A stretch of 20,744 nucleotides of DNA from Didymodactylos carnosus (Eukaryota > Rotifera > Eurotatoria > Philodinida > Philodinidae). The stretch is from contig CAJNOQ010003295.1 in NCBI GenBank assembly GCA_905250885.1, positions 1 through 20,744 of the forward strand. Reading direction: 5' to 3'. The translations under genes and the position numbers were made by a program. A model generated the notes under the pieces. That model worked only from the letters and a program-made list of their open reading frames with translations. It did not search any database and was not told the origin of the DNA. Below, piece after piece: positions 18,601 to 20,744 of this stretch (position 1 is its first letter; each line of letters opens with the position of its first letter).

Positions 18601-20590
18601 TCTTTTTTTTCAACTCTCATACTTTTTTCTGCTTTTAGTTTTTGTTCTTTAATGTTAATTAAACACAAGCAAGATGTATTAAATTCACATGGTCCAATGT
18701 GTTTGTTTGATCATGGTATGTTTTTGTTTTAAAAGAATATTTTATATGAATTGATTGATCGTATTATCTATTATGTTTAGATAGTCTGCCAACGGAAAAT
18801 CAAGAACATTTAAGTAAAAACAAAACCGCAAAAGATTTAATTCGTATGTTTAAGTTGTTCCAATCACAATTAGCATTTACTGTTCTTAAACCACAAAATG
18901 AACAATACGTAATTCTCAAAGAAACAACAGTTTATTCACAGATAATGGTCGAAGAAACTGAAAACAAGAAACAAAGTATATATATATATATATATCTATT
19001 CTTCTGTTTTTATTTTAAACTAAATTAAAATATTTTTTATTGTAGATAAAAATACTACTACATATCAAATTCATAGATATGCGCCAAAATATGGTGGATG
19101 TTCTGGAGACGATGATGTAATTTTAATTTTGAATACTAAAATTGATAAAAAAAATCGTAAGTGTTCTATAAGTTCATTGAGTTATTAATAAGTTCTACTT
19201 ATCGTATTAGTGAGTATTCATTTTGAAAATATTATTGACAATGATCAACACTGGAGGGTATCAATCACTGATTTTGAAATCATTGACCGAACAATCACAT
19301 TCAGATCACCACCTTATTTCGATAATAATATTGATGAGTCCGTTGCTGTCTACATTGTACTAACACAAAATGATGTTGAAATCGGTCGAGAACGATATTT
19401 TTATCAACCAAGTTAGTTTAATAAATTTACATGATAAATTTTTTAGACGAACAATTTTTCTTTTTCTTTTACTTTAGTTTGCACGAATTTTTATCAATCA
19501 TTTTCAAACATTGGTCAACCAGCTAAACGAACATGTCTTGACAGATTTATTGCATCTGATGGAATAGATGATCAAGTTAATCCTTCCCAGTCACCCGTAT
19601 GTTTTTTCTTTTAATTAATTTTTTTTTTCGACTAAAATAATCAATATATTTAGGTACCTGTGACACGTGACCAACAGCTTACATCAGATATGCAACAATT
19701 ATCTCTTAATACTAATACTAATGTTGGTGAGTTCTTACACAAATAAAATAGTACACTTATCACTTATGTTATATTCACTATTTTTCTCACTTTTTTCAGA
19801 AAGAGAACTGAAAGACTTTTTAACAAGATTAAAAAGTTGTTTGGCCGCTTTATTAACAGATAATGATACACAACCATTGCTTCGTGTAACGAAAAAATTA
19901 ATCAACAAGTATAACGATAATCTATTACATTGTGCAATTAAAAATGGACATACGTTATTAGCTCAACAATTGTCTGCAGTGGTTGCTAGGCTACCTGATA
20001 GTATAATTGAAAGAAAGAATAATAATGGAGAAACGGCTATAATATTAGCCGCAAAATTAAATCAAATAGATTTATTAGAAACATTATTCTCAATTAGCCA
20101 AGATCTTATTTATGCTGTAGATAACAAGAATAATAATGTTTTTCATTTATTAACATCACAGAATAATTCGAATAAGACAATTGAATTTATTTTGAACTGT
20201 TTGAACGATAAATCGATTAATATTAAACAAAAATTTGATCAACCAAACGGGAATGGCAAAACTCCGTTACAACTATCCGTTGAACATAGTAATTTTGAGA
20301 GTACAAAAATGCTAATCGAAATTGGACATTTTAACACAAATGTAACTGATGAAAAAAATGGTGACAGTCTTGTACATTTAGCAGTTAGAACTGGTGATTT
20401 ATCAATGGTTAAATATTTTATCAATGATGTGAAATTAGACGGACAATTATCAAATTTAAGAATGACACCGTGTGATCTTGCTAAAACATTGAATCAAGAA
20501 ACTATTTATGATTTTTTAAATGAAAAATATCCATTACAACCACTATCATCGTCAGACAGTGAACAAAATAGTGAGGATGAAACCGATTAA
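15610..20590 (+). CDS. NFKB: NF-kB p100/p105-like protein (Rel homology + ankyrin repeats), 12 exons
   Basis: Transcription factor precursor in which a Rel homology region is held in the cytoplasm by C-terminal ankyrin repeats. Exons: 15610-15619, 15681-15824, 17928-18017, 18127-18314, 18371-18579, 18639-18715, 18781-18975, 19046-19156, 19211-19411, 19478-19596, 19654-19726, 19800-20590; all phases agree, giving 735 residues. Residues 1-81 are a Pro/Ser/Gln-rich leader. The RHD DNA-binding domain runs about 100-300, with the loop RERYLAD (113-119, canonical RxRYxCE) and NHNYPSIK. The IPT dimerisation domain is about 305-408 (GGCSGDDDVILIL, FRSPPYF). A weak basic AKR follows. Six ankyrin repeats span about 512-715, with a short acidic Ser tail. 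No glycine-rich processing region or death domain is visible. Intron 2 is 2103 nt and repeat-laden. Identification is secure; the extreme 5' start is moderate. Confidence 0.93.
15698..15807 (+). repeat. Tandem duplication inside NF-kB exon 2
   Basis: Two 41-nt units starting at 15698 and 15767 (69-nt period) encode MPSPNPIALDELLE and MPSPNPIALNRLLD. Few bases differ between them, so the duplication is fairly recent. Each unit starts with ATG, and the first is a plausible alternative start codon in frame with the rest of the protein. Confidence 0.9.
15996..16281. repeat. 286-nt inverted repeat, right arm, in NF-kB intron 2
   Basis: Ungapped reverse complement of 13606-13891 with one visible difference, including the internal hairpin at 16113-16205. 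It lies wholly inside NF-kB intron 2 (15825-17927). Just past its outer end, a hairpin unique to this copy (ATCGATGTTCGATTA at 16265-16279 pairing with TAATCGAAATCGAT at 16289-16302) straddles the boundary. Confidence 0.95.
16282..17051. other. Middle of NF-kB intron 2, no gene
   Basis: Intronic sequence with only small structures: the dyad GCAAGATTCTT (about 16710) and its complement AAGAATCTTGC (about 16788), and ACTTTGTTATGTAAACAAAGT near 16325-16345. A 60-codon open frame at 16828-17010 has no recognisable similarity and is not called. Confidence 0.55.
17044..17468. mobile_element. 409-nt hAT-like non-autonomous element in NF-kB intron 2
   Basis: The element occupies 17052-17460. The left end is CAGGGGTGTCCGGATA; the right end on the opposite strand is CAGGAGTGCCCTGATA (13 of 16 match), followed on both sides by purine-rich GGAGG/GGAGAGAGG sequence. 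CAGGGGTG is a common hAT terminus. Flanking 8-mers AGCAATGA and AGCCGTGG match at 5 of 8, so any target duplication has decayed. The interior is AT-rich and non-coding. Confidence 0.65.
18976..18996 (+). repeat. TA microsatellite at the 5' end of NF-kB intron 7
   Basis: The intron donor GT at 18976 is immediately followed by about nine TA units. The splice donor (GTATAT) is therefore embedded in a variable simple repeat. Exon phases on both sides support this donor. Confidence 0.8.
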
Positions 20591-20744
20591 TTACTCTCTT
20601 TTTTTCATTTACTTTATTTCAAATTTCAAGTGACAAACCGTATCGAATATCTGCTAACACTAACGAGGAAACATATGTAACTGACCAATCGTTTTTTTAA
20701 TGAAATCTAGTGGAGTATAGGTAAAAAATAGTGCTGAATCCGAA
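20591..20744 (+). other. NF-kB 3' flank to window end
   Basis: AT-rich sequence after the stop codon with no AATAAA or AATTAA-type signal in clear context, so polyadenylation may lie beyond the window or use a variant hexamer. No further gene begins here. Confidence 0.5.

Noticed and set aside
1..20744. tRNA, rRNA and CRISPR arrays
   Set aside because: No cloverleaf with a convincing T-loop, no rRNA-like conserved blocks and no regularly spaced direct repeats were seen on either strand.

Overview
The window looks like nuclear DNA of an invertebrate animal, most likely a bdelloid rotifer. The sequence is strongly AT-rich, most introns are only about 50-75 nt with GT..AG ends, genes are compact, and the gene set is animal-specific: an FHOD-family formin, PEX19 and a Rel/NF-kB protein with ankyrin repeats. 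The bdelloid assignment is inference from overall style (small introns, many short palindromic elements, a splice acceptor abutting a start codon). The animal assignment is firm.

All recognisable genes are on the + strand. 1-1075 holds no supported exon. 1076-6964 is the 14-exon 3' part of an FHOD formin: linker, FH1, FH2 and a C-terminal autoregulatory DAD with the basic RKSLRRTL segment. 8000-8989 is an intact single-exon PEX19 ending in a CaaX box. 10990-12240 is a decayed mitochondrial D-lactate dehydrogenase (LDHD) gene with two in-frame TGA codons, frameshifts, missing internal blocks and a hAT-like MITE in its first recognisable intron. 15610-20590 is a complete 12-exon NF-kB p100/p105-like gene (735 aa: short duplicated N-terminal motif, Rel homology DNA-binding domain, IPT dimerisation domain, six ankyrin repeats, acidic tail).

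The stretch 10.2-17.5 kb is a repeat island between and inside these genes. It holds a 379-nt foldback element (10177-10555), a 147-nt MITE with a near-perfect 8-bp target duplication (11311-11457), a perfect 219-nt-arm palindrome (13967-14450) abutting a second palindrome with 274/277-nt arms (14451-15059), and a further hAT-like element in NF-kB intron 2 (17052-17460). A pair of 286-nt inverted repeats differing at one position (13606-13891 and 15996-16281) encloses both palindromes plus the NF-kB 5' region, exon 1 and exon 2.

The genes are not an operon and have unrelated roles: actin assembly, peroxisome biogenesis, D-lactate oxidation (dead copy) and immune or developmental transcription. 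The most notable points are the near-identical inverted repeat that could flip the NF-kB promoter and first exons, the palindrome nested in another palindrome with its empty site preserved in the opposite arm, the changed DNA-recognition loop of the NF-kB protein, and the LDHD pseudogene.
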